The notes beneath the pieces were generated by a model. It made no database searches. It was not told where the DNA came from and saw only the letters and a program-made list of their open reading frames with translations. A stretch of DNA of 64,000 nt, taken from the NCBI GenBank assembly GCA_040285825.1, contig JAUPSS010000003.1:806001-870000 (forward strand), written 5' to 3'. The DNA comes from Eukaryota sp. TZLM1-RC. Its lineage: Eukaryota > Metamonada: BaSk clade. Made by a program: the position numbers and the translations under genes. Positions 54,101 through 64,000 of this stretch are shown one piece after another (position 1 is the first letter of the stretch; every line of letters begins with the position of its first letter).

Positions 54101-57100
54101 TCTTCTTGTTAAAGTGTTCAAAAAACTCAAACAAGACTTAATATCATGGTACTTTTGCACAACTCTTTCTTCGTCACGGTGGCTGTACCGTTCATATAAA
54201 TTAAGGTGGCCGTTGAATAAAAGATATTGGACTCTGATTCTTAAATGAGACTCTGAGGAAATGTAAAAATGAGAAGGGGGGAGCCAACGACTTAAAGACA
54301 CATCAGAAAAAGAGGTTCGATCTACACAAAAAGAATAAAAATAATTGGAAAGACTGGAATAACCCGATTGTGTGAAAAGATTCTCCACTGATTTAAAACG
54401 AAGAAAGTTCTTAAAATAGAAATACTCTTCGTCACTGCATCGTAATAGTGAATCAGCAAAGTTCAAGACCACACTGTGTAGGTCAAAAGTCTCCCAATCC
54501 AAGTTTTGAAGACAGCTTAGAATGTGGTCTTTATCTGTTGTATTGATACCATTAATACTTCTCAGAGAATCAAAATTATCAACTGAAAAAGGTGCGCATT
54601 CAAGCAACTTCTTTTCCATTTTTAATTCAAATAGACAAAGGTCCAATCTCTGTGCAATTTCTGCCCAAACACGTTCATTGAGATCAGGATACAAATAACG
54701 ATGGTCATGGTAAGCACGATAATGAAGGAAAAGAACACTCTCGTTAAGAAAAGGACCTTTACCTCCCAAGAGTTTATTGTGGCAAAGCATTACATTCACC
54801 AGTAGAGCATACAAGTCACTAGCCTTTGGTACAGCTAGTCCTTTGGGCCATTTGATAGTTTCCATCACCTTTAAATGCTCAGGGTAATACCCACGTTCAG
54901 GAGAAAGCTTCATGATGTCTTCTAAAACGGGTAGACAATCATCAGAATAAACCCTGCTTGGATAGGTCATAGTTTGTAATAAGTGAATTGCTATATGGAA
55001 CCCTTGAAGGGAGGTATTAAACATTCCATACAAGAGAACCAGAAAAAGCCAAGCAACCTGGTCCCCATCTGTATCAAACAGGTCCAAAGATTCCCTATAA
55101 TTGAACAGGTAAAATACCACAGTGGAAAACTTGTCCGAAGGAATTTTTATCTCCTTACCAGACACTCTACCAAAAGGGACAAGTAAAATCTTCTTGGACT
55201 CATTGGAAAGAAACAAAGATTGTTTAACATAAATGTTGGAACAGGGATTGGAGTTGTTGACGGTCATATCCAAAGTTGAACAAACTAATTCTCCATTGGA
55301 GATGATAAAGTTGAGATTGAACCTATAGAGGTTAATATTTGTCACATTGTAGTTCGAGTCAACTGTGACGATGATATGAATAATTGATTCAATGGGAAAA
55401 AACAGACTAATGTGATTAAACAATGGGCAACTTTGGGGTAAAACTACCTCATTCTTGCAATTAACAATTAACCCACAGTTGCAATTCATTCGGTACTCCC
55501 AAGACTCTGGTGAAAGCACTCTTTGCCTAAACTCTAGAATTCCATCATTGGATAGCCACTGATAAAGATGGTGACTAATTCTATAAGGAATTTTGGTTAC
55601 CCCCAATGATTCAGGGATAAATACCCAGCGAGTATTGTTGTCGCTTTTGAGAACCTGATAAATGAAGTTATCATCATTGAATTCATAGACAAATCCATTG
55701 TAATCCTCCAAGGTTCGATATCCCAATGGAGTGACAACAGTAGTCGGATTAAAACTGGTTCCAAATAAAAGTTCAAAGGAACAACTAGACCTTATTTTAT
55801 TGGGGAGCTTATTTGGAGTCCTTCTATTGATCAAAAACACACCTGAAGTTCTATTAAACTCAATTCGAAAAGTTCCATCATTACGGCCTAAATCGGTGTA
55901 ATACCAATCCTGATTCATGTGGCATTCACAGCACGAAGTATCAAAAGAGGCTGTTTTGTCAACAAACTGATCAAGAGTATCACGGGAAATTTCTTCCTTG
56001 GCAAGAGAAACAATGGTTCTATTGAAAAGATGTTCTGTTTTCATTGATTTTGACAGAATCCCAGAATAAATATACAAACTATGAAGAAAATCAACAGTCA
56101 TAATTGATTGATTATTCCAACGCTTATGTGAAAGAATATGGAGAAAGCAAATATGTTCTAGAAACTGTTCAGTACAGCGAGACTTCCATCCACAGAGTAT
56201 GTCTCTAATGACCTGATATGGTTTCTTGAGACAATCAAGGTCATTTACTTCTGAAATCTTGTCCAGGATCAATAAGCAAGAATATAAATTGAAAGGTTTG
56301 TCCCAAGTGTTAGAAACATTGGTGGCAAAATCAGTAATAGCTTGTGCAATCTTGGTAATGAATTCCTTGTTCTCAAGGTCTTGTAGAAAATCACCATGAA
56401 TCTCCCACCATACACATTCCAACAATTTGTGGGTTGCTGAATGATTGAAATCAAGTTCCTGGTTTAAGAAGGCAGCCAATGTGTTATGGAAACCAAGTCT
56501 TTTCCCTGCTCTCAATGACCCAAAAGCAACAAAAGTTTTCAATGAAAGGTCAGGAGGACAGACATGTTGTTTTACTAATATATCATTTTGGTTATGATTA
56601 AAATCAACAAAATCAGTCAAGCAAGTGTAGGGTTTCACTAATTGAGACCGAATTATTTTTGGCAAAAGAGGACCAGTGAAACAAAACTGATTGGTAGTGT
56701 TGGAGTTCTTAGATTTGTAAGCTGAAAATGAGGAACAATAGAGTTCTACCTTCTTTCCACAAGGCATGAAAAATTCACTGATTGGTTCATCAATGTGACG
56801 TTCCCTACCATAATGGCTGGATAGAAAACTTTTGACTGAGGAGTCAAGATGAAGCTGAGGATGATTGTGCCTTCGTATTCCTGGTAAAGACCAAATACCA
56901 TATTGTTTGGCGAAAGTTTCAGAATTTGCTTCATGGTAAAAACGGAGGCAGTACAAAGCATCGTATAAATCCTTGATAGAATCAGGTACCATTGAATCAA
57001 ATACTACCGCCCATCTGTGAGAATCCTCTTCAGGCAGTTTATTTTCATAAATCTTGTGAGTTCTACTATTTAGTTCTTGAACCAAATCACAATGGCTACA

Positions 57101-58582
57101 TGCAGAATAAAATCCTGGACAATGACGGGTCGCTGGAAGCCATTTCCTTGTACAGGTCATTCCTTTCAGGGTTTGGCGTCTCTGTTCCTGAAAGTCCTTG
57201 AGCCGTAAAACACTATTTCTATGACTAGCAATTTCAGATTTTTGCCGACGAATAGCACCATTCAATGCCAATCTCATAGATTCAGTTTGCTGGGCTACCT
57301 TGACTTGAAATGACTCACTGCTTTTAAAATCAGTGAAAGACCTTTTATTCTTTCGGACAGTAAGATTAGTCAAAAAGTCAAACAGTTCAAAAAACAATAT
57401 TCTATCACTGTTTGAAACAAACTGCAAATATTTCAACGATTCCAACTCGGGTAGCTCAATAAAAAACTCAGCAAGTAGAGAAAATTGAGACAATGCGTTT
57501 TCGTAAATTTCTCTAAAACATTTCATAAGAGAAAGAAAATACTGACTAAAACGATAAGGTTCTTTCAAACCTTTGCTAAAATAGAAAGAAAGCTTGCCTG
57601 ATAAAGAATCCAACATTTCCCTAGAGCTTTTCCTTACAGGAATGGTAGATGTTGGAATATCAAAAGACCCTGGTTGCGTCGAAACAGTTCCAAAAACAGA
57701 GGGATGTTGCCAATAAATTAGAGGATGTGCAGACGGTAGATTAATGAGACATGGGAAATTAGAGTGAGTTTTTTCTTTTTCATCATAAAGAATTTCGATA
57801 GCAGAATGGTTAAAATCAACACCTTTATTAGAAAGGTGAGAATAAGCTTGGATATAATCTGTTTTGGTTATTCTGAACGACAAATTATTTAAAAGCCAGT
57901 GCTTCAAAGCGGTTTGCCACGAAGAACTGTTGGTATAGTAATCTATTATTTGAAAAAGCACAGTAAAAGCGCCAGGTCTTCGGTAACAAAATTCCTGATC
58001 GTTCCACACGACCCTGTCATAGATCAATGCTTTTTTGGTGACGTTAGAAGGAGTTCCCTTGATCAGTGGGAGAAAGTAGTTTATGAAAAACAGAGAATTA
58101 GGAGCTTCTCGGGTTTCTGTTACTTCGCTACACGCCTTGTGGCTTTTCAAGTACATTGGACTCCAAAACTTTTGAGAAAGGAGAAAGACGGTGGATAGCC
58201 ATTGACGGAGGTTCTCACGGTCAATCATCGAGTATCGAGCAAACGGGGAAAACACTTCTGTGCGGTGAAATGGGGTTACAGTGGAGTTGGGTAATGATCC
58301 CCAAAAGAAAGAAATACTGAACTTGGACCTAGTTCGTGGTTCAATTAAGAACCCAACATTGAAATGTGCAAGATAAAAAGCCGTCGACCGAGTAAGATCA
58401 ACGTTCTCAACATTGAAGCTGAAGTGTAAATTCTTAAGGGTAGATCCGTGCTTACTTGAACCAAAATCTAGTAGAGCATCAACTAATTCTTCTTCACACT
58501 GCAGAATTGATCCAGGAGGGTTATCGGTGTCCCAAGGACAATCGAGCGGCATGAAAACAGCCGCAAATAACTCCCTGGACAT
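51113..58582 (-). CDS. Giant DUF3638/DUF3645 protein (P-loop, helicase-like core)
   Basis: A 2489-residue protein from the first ATG (58580-58582); an upstream open frame has only GTG starts. A long N-terminal region without motifs is followed by the DUF3638 core, with QLHMGEGKTTVIIPL (Walker A, at about 53800-53835), ITTPES, and DESDEILD (Walker B-like, at about 53480-53505). Then come GFSGTNLSKELLPF, a DUF3645-like segment, and YLDDYHTRGVDLKFPPGTYAAVT with GSMRMRKL, which resemble superfamily-2 helicase motifs V and VI. Such giants occur in fungi and many protists and are often auto-labelled ubiquitin hydrolases, without evidence here. An acidic coiled stretch (EEELEKELEEELVEE) precedes the C-terminal domain. 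The function is unknown. The gene is complete and without visible introns. Confidence 0.85.
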   Translation of the reverse strand: MSRELFAAVFMPLDCPWDTDNPPGSILQCEEELVDALLDFGSSKHGSTLKNLHFSFNVENVDLTRSTAFYLAHFNVGFLIEPRTRSKFSISFFWGSLPNSTVTPFHRTEVFSPFARYSMIDRENLRQWLSTVFLLSQKFWSPMYLKSHKACSEVTETREAPNSLFFINYFLPLIKGTPSNVTKKALIYDRVVWNDQEFCYRRPGAFTVLFQIIDYYTNSSSWQTALKHWLLNNLSFRITKTDYIQAYSHLSNKGVDFNHSAIEILYDEKEKTHSNFPCLINLPSAHPLIYWQHPSVFGTVSTQPGSFDIPTSTIPVRKSSREMLDSLSGKLSFYFSKGLKEPYRFSQYFLSLMKCFREIYENALSQFSLLAEFFIELPELESLKYLQFVSNSDRILFFELFDFLTNLTVRKNKRSFTDFKSSESFQVKVAQQTESMRLALNGAIRRQKSEIASHRNSVLRLKDFQEQRRQTLKGMTCTRKWLPATRHCPGFYSACSHCDLVQELNSRTHKIYENKLPEEDSHRWAVVFDSMVPDSIKDLYDALYCLRFYHEANSETFAKQYGIWSLPGIRRHNHPQLHLDSSVKSFLSSHYGRERHIDEPISEFFMPCGKKVELYCSSFSAYKSKNSNTTNQFCFTGPLLPKIIRSQLVKPYTCLTDFVDFNHNQNDILVKQHVCPPDLSLKTFVAFGSLRAGKRLGFHNTLAAFLNQELDFNHSATHKLLECVWWEIHGDFLQDLENKEFITKIAQAITDFATNVSNTWDKPFNLYSCLLILDKISEVNDLDCLKKPYQVIRDILCGWKSRCTEQFLEHICFLHILSHKRWNNQSIMTVDFLHSLYIYSGILSKSMKTEHLFNRTIVSLAKEEISRDTLDQFVDKTASFDTSCCECHMNQDWYYTDLGRNDGTFRIEFNRTSGVFLINRRTPNKLPNKIRSSCSFELLFGTSFNPTTVVTPLGYRTLEDYNGFVYEFNDDNFIYQVLKSDNNTRWVFIPESLGVTKIPYRISHHLYQWLSNDGILEFRQRVLSPESWEYRMNCNCGLIVNCKNEVVLPQSCPLFNHISLFFPIESIIHIIVTVDSNYNVTNINLYRFNLNFIISNGELVCSTLDMTVNNSNPCSNIYVKQSLFLSNESKKILLVPFGRVSGKEIKIPSDKFSTVVFYLFNYRESLDLFDTDGDQVAWLFLVLLYGMFNTSLQGFHIAIHLLQTMTYPSRVYSDDCLPVLEDIMKLSPERGYYPEHLKVMETIKWPKGLAVPKASDLYALLVNVMLCHNKLLGGKGPFLNESVLFLHYRAYHDHRYLYPDLNERVWAEIAQRLDLCLFELKMEKKLLECAPFSVDNFDSLRSINGINTTDKDHILSCLQNLDWETFDLHSVVLNFADSLLRCSDEEYFYFKNFLRFKSVENLFTQSGYSSLSNYFYSFCVDRTSFSDVSLSRWLPPSHFYISSESHLRIRVQYLLFNGHLNLYERYSHRDEERVVQKYHDIKSCLSFLNTLTRRSPLYLDYYTSNTTIVESHPQTISKTHVHEIKHPWCLLVNEAWSLIKSMGDGCYSNWSQLLEKVLGLKIREEQFMIADHLLGKSISTQTQLHMGEGKTTVIIPLICLGILSVNHIPRINVLKSLFETCTLKYQRVFSLLGLRLALFTCKRQGKKPLSWYSQIIKNSDILITTPESRQSFFLLSKEPQLELDLLDTDAIQDILDESDEILDPRSQLIYPYGNPTQIDGGTLRWLVAEAIVESIRHFYEFPFAHNLSIENQKGVLFFVLDGNTCLHQNINVDWTPDVKQEIVDFALGSIHSHCFTGTTKHIALIFRGLFYYRIIERAFRLRFRVNYGIDSRRKSLMAVPYRAKDVPSIASEFSDVDLAIFLTLLSWYQIGLSFNQFEVVLNELTQSSQYLLKVWTSDEYSFENIVLSDGELLHNIYNKVKFNPALISHFLNTKCFPIFTKQFPTKRCASAWHLVNTDSTRPVVGFSGTNLSKELLPFPTGQDDLDFVLNTNERMDCGIRAQAILNYDGDLLEALVQNPHIQVLLDVGAVVEDTNEIFAKKFLKISTKSAVLFFNDFNNLVVFDGRSIRRYEESVYFGKLQDCLIYLDDYHTRGVDLKFPPGTYAAVTLFKELTRDKLAQGSMRMRKLLCLDQERHHIVYLKPTSVEFENIVEWCTLNSISYVNRSLKTWTKQAISWFNDVEEPDLQSLEELYSDQLTPTPPSFLLQSSNIDDQKVLDFMWKTLSSRHSLEETTIEEELEKELEEELVEERVINRPPPARAHVPRLCQGVKDLAKNRFNLADHAFINMSREILGVDNKNDFCTREFSTIINNAPLDFSRRPSWAVNASSGEIIFISPFEANQLLSLTNKCPVQARDQFGLHLVVPRLSVNGTMFPLSVEVDESLETCPFLNLYLSSVFFASVSAEKLFCQCFGLWPRPRSSAAEEARNRGFISEDGFGTLDGRNHHLFTNSPLNKLKHHLQQLHFHEFIGGSHLHDVLYLMRKSKLSRR

Positions 58583-59037
58583 GTGTGAAGATAGAGCAGG
58601 GAAAGTGAATTCCTGAGATTCTGAATACACCAGTCAGATGCTTCAAGACCCACGCCTAATTCCAACGGCTTTTCAGCAGTGAAATCAACTTCCACGGGTT
58701 GATTTGCTCTGTTTTGACTTTTCTCTTATTTGAGTTATAGCCCTTAAGTCAACACGGTCTGATAAGCTGATTATTGTGGTCTACCAATGACAATTTTCAC
58801 CACACCCGGAATATACAAATACAGTGCTTTTTCGTATTTGATGTAATTTACGAAAATTTGGTTAGTTAAAATAACTTTTTACAGAGAACTCTACATGGAT
58901 CAAACAGTATCCAACATTTTACAATAATAGGGATAGAGTCTGAACATTGTTGAGTGGTCTCAACTAATTACATTCTCTGATTTAAACTATCCGACTACTG
59001 TTATTACCGCAGTCAGTATTCTCTCGAATAATCTGGT
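58583..59037. other. Intergenic, no gene seen
   Basis: About 450 bp upstream of the DUF3638 gene. A minus frame (58483-58695) could be spliced in phase onto the gene through a GTGGGT...TCTCAG intron, but it has no ATG, so I do not annotate an exon. Confidence 0.35.
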
Positions 59038-59391
59038 ATGTTGTTGACTTGGCCCAACTTTAAAAAACATTGTAGCACTTCAATAATGATGAGAGTTTTA
59101 AGAAATGAGTTTAAGGATGAACCATTCTTTTCTAAATTGTTTGCTTTTGGATTTGCTTTTTGTTGTATTTTTATTGTATTTAGAGAAAAGTGTGCGTGGG
59201 TTACAGGTGTGCTTTGTGATTTAAACCTTTTAGTTGATCTACCTGGGTACTGGACTGATTTAAAAATTTTGCAAAAATCTTTGAAGTTTACAGGTAATGT
59301 GAAACTAATTTTTATCAATAGAGTACACAATTGCATTTTTTCTGTGATTTTTACTCGTGTTTCTATTGAACAGTGGATGCAATCTTGTTAG
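59038..59391 (+). CDS. Hypothetical ORF, 117 aa, doubtful
   Basis: ATG-started frame with a hydrophobic segment (LFAFGFAFCCIFIVF) and no recognised family. It lies between the giant gene and mobile-element relics and may be a remnant or chance frame. Confidence 0.25.
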   Translation: MLLTWPNFKKHCSTSIMMRVLRNEFKDEPFFSKLFAFGFAFCCIFIVFREKCAWVTGVLCDLNLLVDLPGYWTDLKILQKSLKFTGNVKLIFINRVHNCIFSVIFTRVSIEQWMQSC

Positions 59392-59519
59392 TACTGACCT
59401 ATTGGATTACATAGCCAATACAGATGAATGAAGGTGTATAGCTGCTGGTTATCCAAATCCTAAAGACTCATTGATTGTTGCTTTCGACAACATAAGAATA
59501 AATTTCGTAGGATTTAGTT

Positions 59520-59910
59520 AATTTATTAAAAGGAATGGCTAACAAGCAATGGAAGCAAGAAGAAACTATCATGATGTTTAGCGACAATAGCAATAGGACA
59601 AAGAAGCATCATCGATCAAGTAGAGGAGTTGGATGGAGAAATTTCTCTAAAAGAAATAGGTATACAATATTTTGAGTTGATTACAGAAACACATCTTCAA
59701 AAGTGTCCAACTTGTTATAACCCAGTCAAAGTGTTTCTTGATGTTTAGAATTCAAGACCATGGATGAAAGAGAAGTATTTTTAAGGGGAAATGTTCATGG
59801 TAAGGACAAGATATGGAATCGTAGCAAGTTAGCATGTATCAATCTACATACATACGTTGATGATCCTGGAGGGTTAGAAGACATATGTACCTTGAATGTA
59901 GAGTAACTAA
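59520..59910 (+). pseudogene. Fanzor/TnpB-like nuclease relic (family 1)
   Basis: The plus strand gives IIDQVEELDGEISLKEIGIQ, YFELITETHLQKCPTCYNP, then in another frame NVHGKDKIWNRSKLACINL. Position by position this parallels the relic at 6.4-6.8 kb (INEAFTSAKCPVC, LFNTKKLACLNM). The two imply an ancestral WNRDKLACLNM RuvC-III motif; the Asp is Ser here. Stops and a frameshift break it. Confidence 0.55.
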
Positions 59911-60117
59911 TTACGAAGGCAAATGGGTTTTTTTCAGCTTGAGCGCTAGAGCGCAATTTTACAATAAACTATAATGTAATACAAAATCACTAATAAACAA
60001 TTTATAAAGGTATCCAAGGCTAACATTATTATGTGGAGGATATTAGTGATGGTGATAACCCTTTATATTTGGTTTAGTTATTGTTGAGGGTTCTTGTTAA
60101 CATTTACTTTGTGAATT

Positions 60118-60210
60118 TTGCCATTGAGTGATTAGGGAAAGCATAAATTCCAGTTTTTTGCATCAATATTTGAAATTTCTTCATTTAATGCAAAAGAATT
60201 TTTTATCAAT
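60118..60210 (-). mobile_element. LINE-A short fragment
   Basis: About 90 bp matching LINE-A in reverse (GAAATTTCTTCATTTAATGC and neighbours, equivalent to the linker near 8160-8220 of copy 1). Confidence 0.6.
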
Positions 60211-60229
60211 TTTATTAAAAAGCTATCAA

Positions 60230-60837
60230 CCAACATCTAAAAAATCCATCTCTCACAGAACAAAAACACTAGATCAACTCTTTCATAGTGAGATCCAGGA
60301 GAAAGCAAAGCATCAGAAACCATCTTCAACGTCCCCTTAAAAATAGAAAACACCATTCTATTTTGCCAAAACAATCTGTTGAATTTTCTGTTAGTTCTTC
60401 TCTTTACAATCAATTCAAAATCTACCAAAAAACGTATAGCCGTTGGAGTAAGTGAACCAAAAAGAGAAAATACAAATGGATACAAATATTATTTTGCACG
60501 CTGTTGACTGGACAATTTAAACAAAGGTTAATTGTATAATTTGATTTTGGAATTTTCAACATTTGAAAGGGGATTATGAATTTCAGAATTAACAAATTTT
60601 CATTTGAGGCATTACAAGGATCAACAGACATTACATCCAATAAAATGAAGGTTCCATCTAATCCAGGTAAAATGACATCACCTCTATTATTCTTATGAAA
60701 ATCATCTTCAGTATCAAACAGATTGGACAACAGAGGTTCCAAAAAAAATTCAATTCTATGAGACTTACACATACAATATAATTGGTCTCTTACAGCATCG
60801 TTAACCTTGCTTCTAAAAGTAATCAAATGTTTACAGT
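60230..60837 (-). mobile_element. LINE family F, 3' part, left of nested insertion
   Basis: The minus strand encodes LITFRSKVNDAVRDQLYCMC, the endonuclease core NNRGDVILPGLDGTF, and the tail YPFVFSLFGSLTPTAIRFLV. A 134-codon frame (60422-60826) is open. It is interrupted at its knuckle by LINE-A copy 6; the other half is at 62981-63125. Confidence 0.75.
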
Positions 60838-62980
60838 CTCTGAGAGCTTACACAATATTTTTTCTGCGTGTTGCTTAAGCAGGTTCAATGAGAAAGCAAA
60901 ACAAATTTTATTACCCTTTAAATATGGTATTAAGACTCCACAGATGGAGTCTCTTCAGCGATATTTGCTACTGATGTTTTATTTCACCAAAATGAATCCA
61001 ATGTTTGTATGTCATTGGATTTTAGTAATGCTTTTAATTCACTAAGTCGTCGCAATATCCATGGTGCTCTATTGCAATATATGCCGGAATTAATACCGTA
61101 TTTTCAATCAACATATTGCACATATTCTAATTTACATTTTGGTAATAACATTTTGAGTTCATCAAGTGGTGTAAAGCAAGGAGATCCGTTAGGACCTCTT
61201 TTGTTTTGTTTGGCCATTCATCCTATTTTACTGCAAATTCAAGAGATGTTTCCTTCACTAAAAATGATTGCAAATATGGATGATGTTGTGCTTATTGGTG
61301 ATTTAAATATTGTGAAACAAGCAACTGTATGTTTAAAAGAATTATTTACCAAAATTGGTCTCCGACTTAATTTACTTAAATGTGTTTTGTTATCGAATTC
61401 TCCAGTTTCCACAATAGTTGATGATATTGAAATTCAAGCCAAATTATATTCAATTGATGCTATTCGTCATTTGGGTTCGTTTTTAGGAAATAATGATGAA
61501 ATTACCAAAAAATTGTTTGAAAAGTTGAACTCAATTTCTGACAAAATTGACTGAATGATGAATTTAGATATAAAAAAACATATCAAATTTACCATTATAA
61601 GACTGTGTTTTAGTTCCAATTTTAATCATATATTTCGATCTACAAATCCTCTCGTCACTAGACCTTTGGCTCAGAATTTTAATGAGTTACGTGCAAAAGT
61701 TCTGTCTCAATAACTGGGATGTAAAATGTTTCAAATTCCAGATCATGCTTACCTTAGTCCACATTATGGTGGTTTAGGTTGGACGAAGGCTTCTATTCTT
61801 ACCTCGTGTGCTTTTGTTGGTGGATGCAGAAATGCAATCTTTGAGTTTTCCGAAAGATTTGCAGATTGGGAAGATTTATTGATGGCAACGCAAAGTTCCA
61901 CTGTTTTTGCATTAAATGAAGAAATTTCAAAAATTGATGTAGAAAAATGGGGTCGATGTTTTCCCCAATCATTCAATGGCAATATTCCAGAAAAAAATGT
62001 TTTAAATTTGAAGTACACTCTTCGAACATTACAGAAACGATTGACTGGAATGTATGAAAAAGATCTTTATAATAATATATGCAGCTCGGCTGTTTTAAAT
62101 CAAGATCTTCACTCATTGTTATTGGAAAAGGGTGTTTGTGAAAACAAGTCGTCAGATTCTTCACTTTTTGTAACCATGGTACCACGAAGATTTGGATTGT
62201 GTGCCACTAATGAAGCATTTGTAACAAAAATGAGATTATATTTGAACATCCCCATTAACCAATTATTATCAAAAGAAAAATGTATTTGTTCGAATTCACC
62301 TCAACTCACTTTGCGCCATGCTCTGAATTGCTCTAAATTGATAACTTATCGTTCTTCATTACATGATGCTGTTAGAGACACTGTTTTCAATATGGCACAA
62401 ACTGCAAGGATATCGTGTATCAAAGAGCCCCTGCTGAAGGAAACACTTTCTCTGAATAATTTTGGTTCTGATGATAGAGGTGATGTATACTGTGATTGGA
62501 TTGATAATTCTGAAGCTATTGTTGACTTTGTCTCATGTAATGTTGCAAATGATACTTTGGTTCACAAAAGAAAACTTAATCCTGTGGCTGCTCTGGATTT
62601 TAAAGCAAAAGAGAAACAAAGAAAATATGACAAAGATATTGAAGAGGCTAATGCCGATAGAAATACACAGCTGGTTTTTATTGCTTTCCCATTTTCGATA
62701 AATGAAAGATTATCAGTAGAAGCAGGAACTTTTTAGAATGATTTCCAAAAAATGGTTCAAGAAAAAACAATGAAAAGATTTGATATTTTTTTATGGCGTT
62801 CACGGATTCAATTTGCCATTATCAATAGATAACCTCGGTTTTTCAATCGAATTAGAGAAGCTTTAGCTAGACAGCAAGCAGATCAAGATTTTGTAGAGGA
62901 AATCTTGGTTCAATGATAGTCGTCCCATTAGTTATGAGTTAATTTAATTAAGTGTGCAAATTCAATAAATACATTTTATT
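60838..62980 (+). mobile_element. LINE-A copy 6, longest copy
   Basis: 2143 bp with exact 12-bp flanking duplication AATGTTTACAGT (60826-60837 and 62981-62992). It reaches further 5' than the others. The reverse transcriptase begins around YGIKTPQ and has LDFSNAFNSLSR (motif A), GVKQGDPLGP (motif B) and ANMDDVVLIGD, where the catalytic YMDD Tyr is Asn. A TGA at 61552-61554 and an early stop at 61710-61712 break the linker. The 336-codon downstream frame (61726-62736) holds CICSNSPQLTLRHALNC, DDRGDVYCDW and KQRKYDK. It does not carry the 91-bp deletion. Copy 6 is inserted antisense into a family F LINE. Confidence 0.92.
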
Positions 62981-63125
62981 AATGTTTACAGTTTAAAAAA
63001 TAAGTAATTGTAATCTTTCAAGAACATTTACAAATTAAATTATGAGGTAAATTATCAGGCCAGATAAAGGAACGAAATCTCATATTCAAAGTCCAAGCAG
63101 AATCAGTGCAAAAATAGTTACGCTT
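62981..63125 (-). mobile_element. LINE family F, right of nested insertion
   Basis: The minus strand gives MRFRSFIWPDNLPHNLICKC then YFLNCKH, continuing directly into LITFRSKVN left of 60826 once copy 6 and one target repeat are removed. Confidence 0.75.
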
Positions 63126-63271
63126 TCGAATCAAAAGTTTCGATTCAGATCTTTCTAATCTTCAAGCATTTTTGGATACATTTACTAAATGGGATATATA
63201 CAATATAAGATCTCCTTTTACAGATATCTCAACATGACCAATCACATAGTTCCTCCTACTTTGGGTTGCCA

Positions 63272-64000
63272 ATGTCCCGTAATCGCACTTTGACTACAAG
63301 CTTTGAATCCATGAATAGAACCGTTGCTGGTGTTGCTGGTGTTATTCATGGTTCTATCATGAAATCACACGATGAACACCAGCTCACCACACATCGAACG
63401 CCCCCGCCTTTCCAGATCTTCGATAGTCACAAGTCCAATCTCAGTCCACCTTCCTTTTCGAACGTTTATATTTTCATATACGATGTCTTTCGTCGTGCCC
63501 AAGTTGAACCTGAATGGTATATTCGTCCTAACCCTAATTTTAGTATCATTTCCGCGTTTATCTACCTTGAACGACTTCGTCAAAAGAGACCCGACATCTA
63601 TCTTACTCCTTTGAATTGGGAAAAACTTCTTTTTACCTCCATAATGGTGTCCTCCAAGTTTGCAGATGACATTAGCTGTTCGTCTTACTCATTTTCTCTT
63701 TGCTCTGAAAAACTTGTTTCCCTCCATGAACTAAATCAATTAGAAGCCCTTTTTGTCACAGAACTTGACTTTGAACTTTATGTTGGGGAAGAACTCTATA
63801 GAGATGTCTATTACACCCTTAAAAAGCTTTGGGTTCATTTACGAACGAACTCTGTAGGCGAAGTCATTCCCTTACCTAAATCCACAATAGATTCTCTAAA
63901 TCTTCCCGGTCATTTTGGTCCTTACTTCCTTTTCAAGTGCCATTCAAGTTCTGAAGTTCCTGAAGCAGCTGGCATAGGCTCCTTGTCTTCCCCACGGTCA
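63272..64000 (+). CDS. PHO80-like cyclin (cut by window end)
   Basis: Reading from ATG 63272 gives 243 codons without a stop, running off the window. After a variable N-terminus with a short VAGVAGVIHG repeat, the cyclin box reads SFSNVYIFIYDVFRRAQ, FSIISAFIYLERL, LTPLNWEKLLFTSIMVSSKF and ELNQLEALFVTELDFELYVG. The order YLERL...LT..NW..LLF...M.SSKF and LE..F...LDF is that of PHO80/cyclin-Y-like cyclins, which pair with PCL- or CDK5/14-type kinases. The usual second cyclin fold is lacking in this group. The C-terminal 50 residues look disordered. The frame is open a little further upstream without an ATG. Confidence 0.8.
   Translation, partial: MSRNRTLTTSFESMNRTVAGVAGVIHGSIMKSHDEHQLTTHRTPPPFQIFDSHKSNLSPPSFSNVYIFIYDVFRRAQVEPEWYIRPNPNFSIISAFIYLERLRQKRPDIYLTPLNWEKLLFTSIMVSSKFADDISCSSYSFSLCSEKLVSLHELNQLEALFVTELDFELYVGEELYRDVYYTLKKLWVHLRTNSVGEVIPLPKSTIDSLNLPGHFGPYFLFKCHSSSEVPEAAGIGSLSSPRS

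Noticed and set aside
58483-58695. An upstream exon of the DUF3638 gene
   Set aside because: A phase-0 GT-AG join is possible, but the frame begins with GTG and has no ATG upstream; not annotated without RNA evidence.

Overview
The window is nuclear DNA of an AT-rich, intron-poor, flagellated protist that I cannot place more precisely. The standard code fits: TAA, TAG and TGA all end recognisable proteins. A U5 snRNP GTPase (Snu114), two U2 snRNA loci and one clear 32-nt GT-AG intron show a working spliceosome. Flagellum proteins (alpha-tubulin, a CCDC146/MBO2 homologue, a TMEM249-like CatSper subunit) show that the organism makes a motile axoneme.

Layout of conserved genes, left to right: KIN17 (cut by the window start) head to head with Snu114; an ARM-like protein; a CDK10/11-type kinase; an ethanolamine/choline kinase; CCDC146 head to head with a THADA/Trm732-like HEAT protein; a hypothetical protein; a MED22-like subunit; an LRR protein; TMEM249-like head to head with a small acidic protein; SLX1; a PARP6/8-type ADP-ribosyltransferase; a disordered DUF4614-like protein; a metallo-beta-lactamase-fold hydrolase; alpha-tubulin; a giant DUF3638/DUF3645 protein; and a PHO80-like cyclin cut by the window end. 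These are unlinked housekeeping and flagellar functions, not operons. Several pairs share short divergent intergenic regions.

The rest, especially 6.4-12.5, 31.3-34.7, 35.2-51 and 59-63 kb, is a mobile-element graveyard. (1) LINE fragments of about seven families encode reverse transcriptase, a CxC...H...C knuckle and a restriction-like endonuclease. One family ('LINE-A') has six main copies, three with clear target-site duplications. (2) Six relics of Fanzor/TnpB-type RNA-guided nucleases, from several lineages, include one near-full-length degraded gene at 32.9-34.6 kb. (3) A 941-bp hAT element has 13-bp TIRs and an 8-bp TSD. (4) A 1446-bp short-LTR element is nested in a LINE.

Two arms of an inverted duplication (about 35.3-38.4 and 46.2-50.9 kb) each carry a U2 snRNA locus and flank about 7.9 kb containing alpha-tubulin and the hydrolase gene. 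Arm B received a LINE insertion 35 bp upstream of its U2 locus; arm A keeps the empty site. All identifications are by reading motifs by eye; no database search was run.
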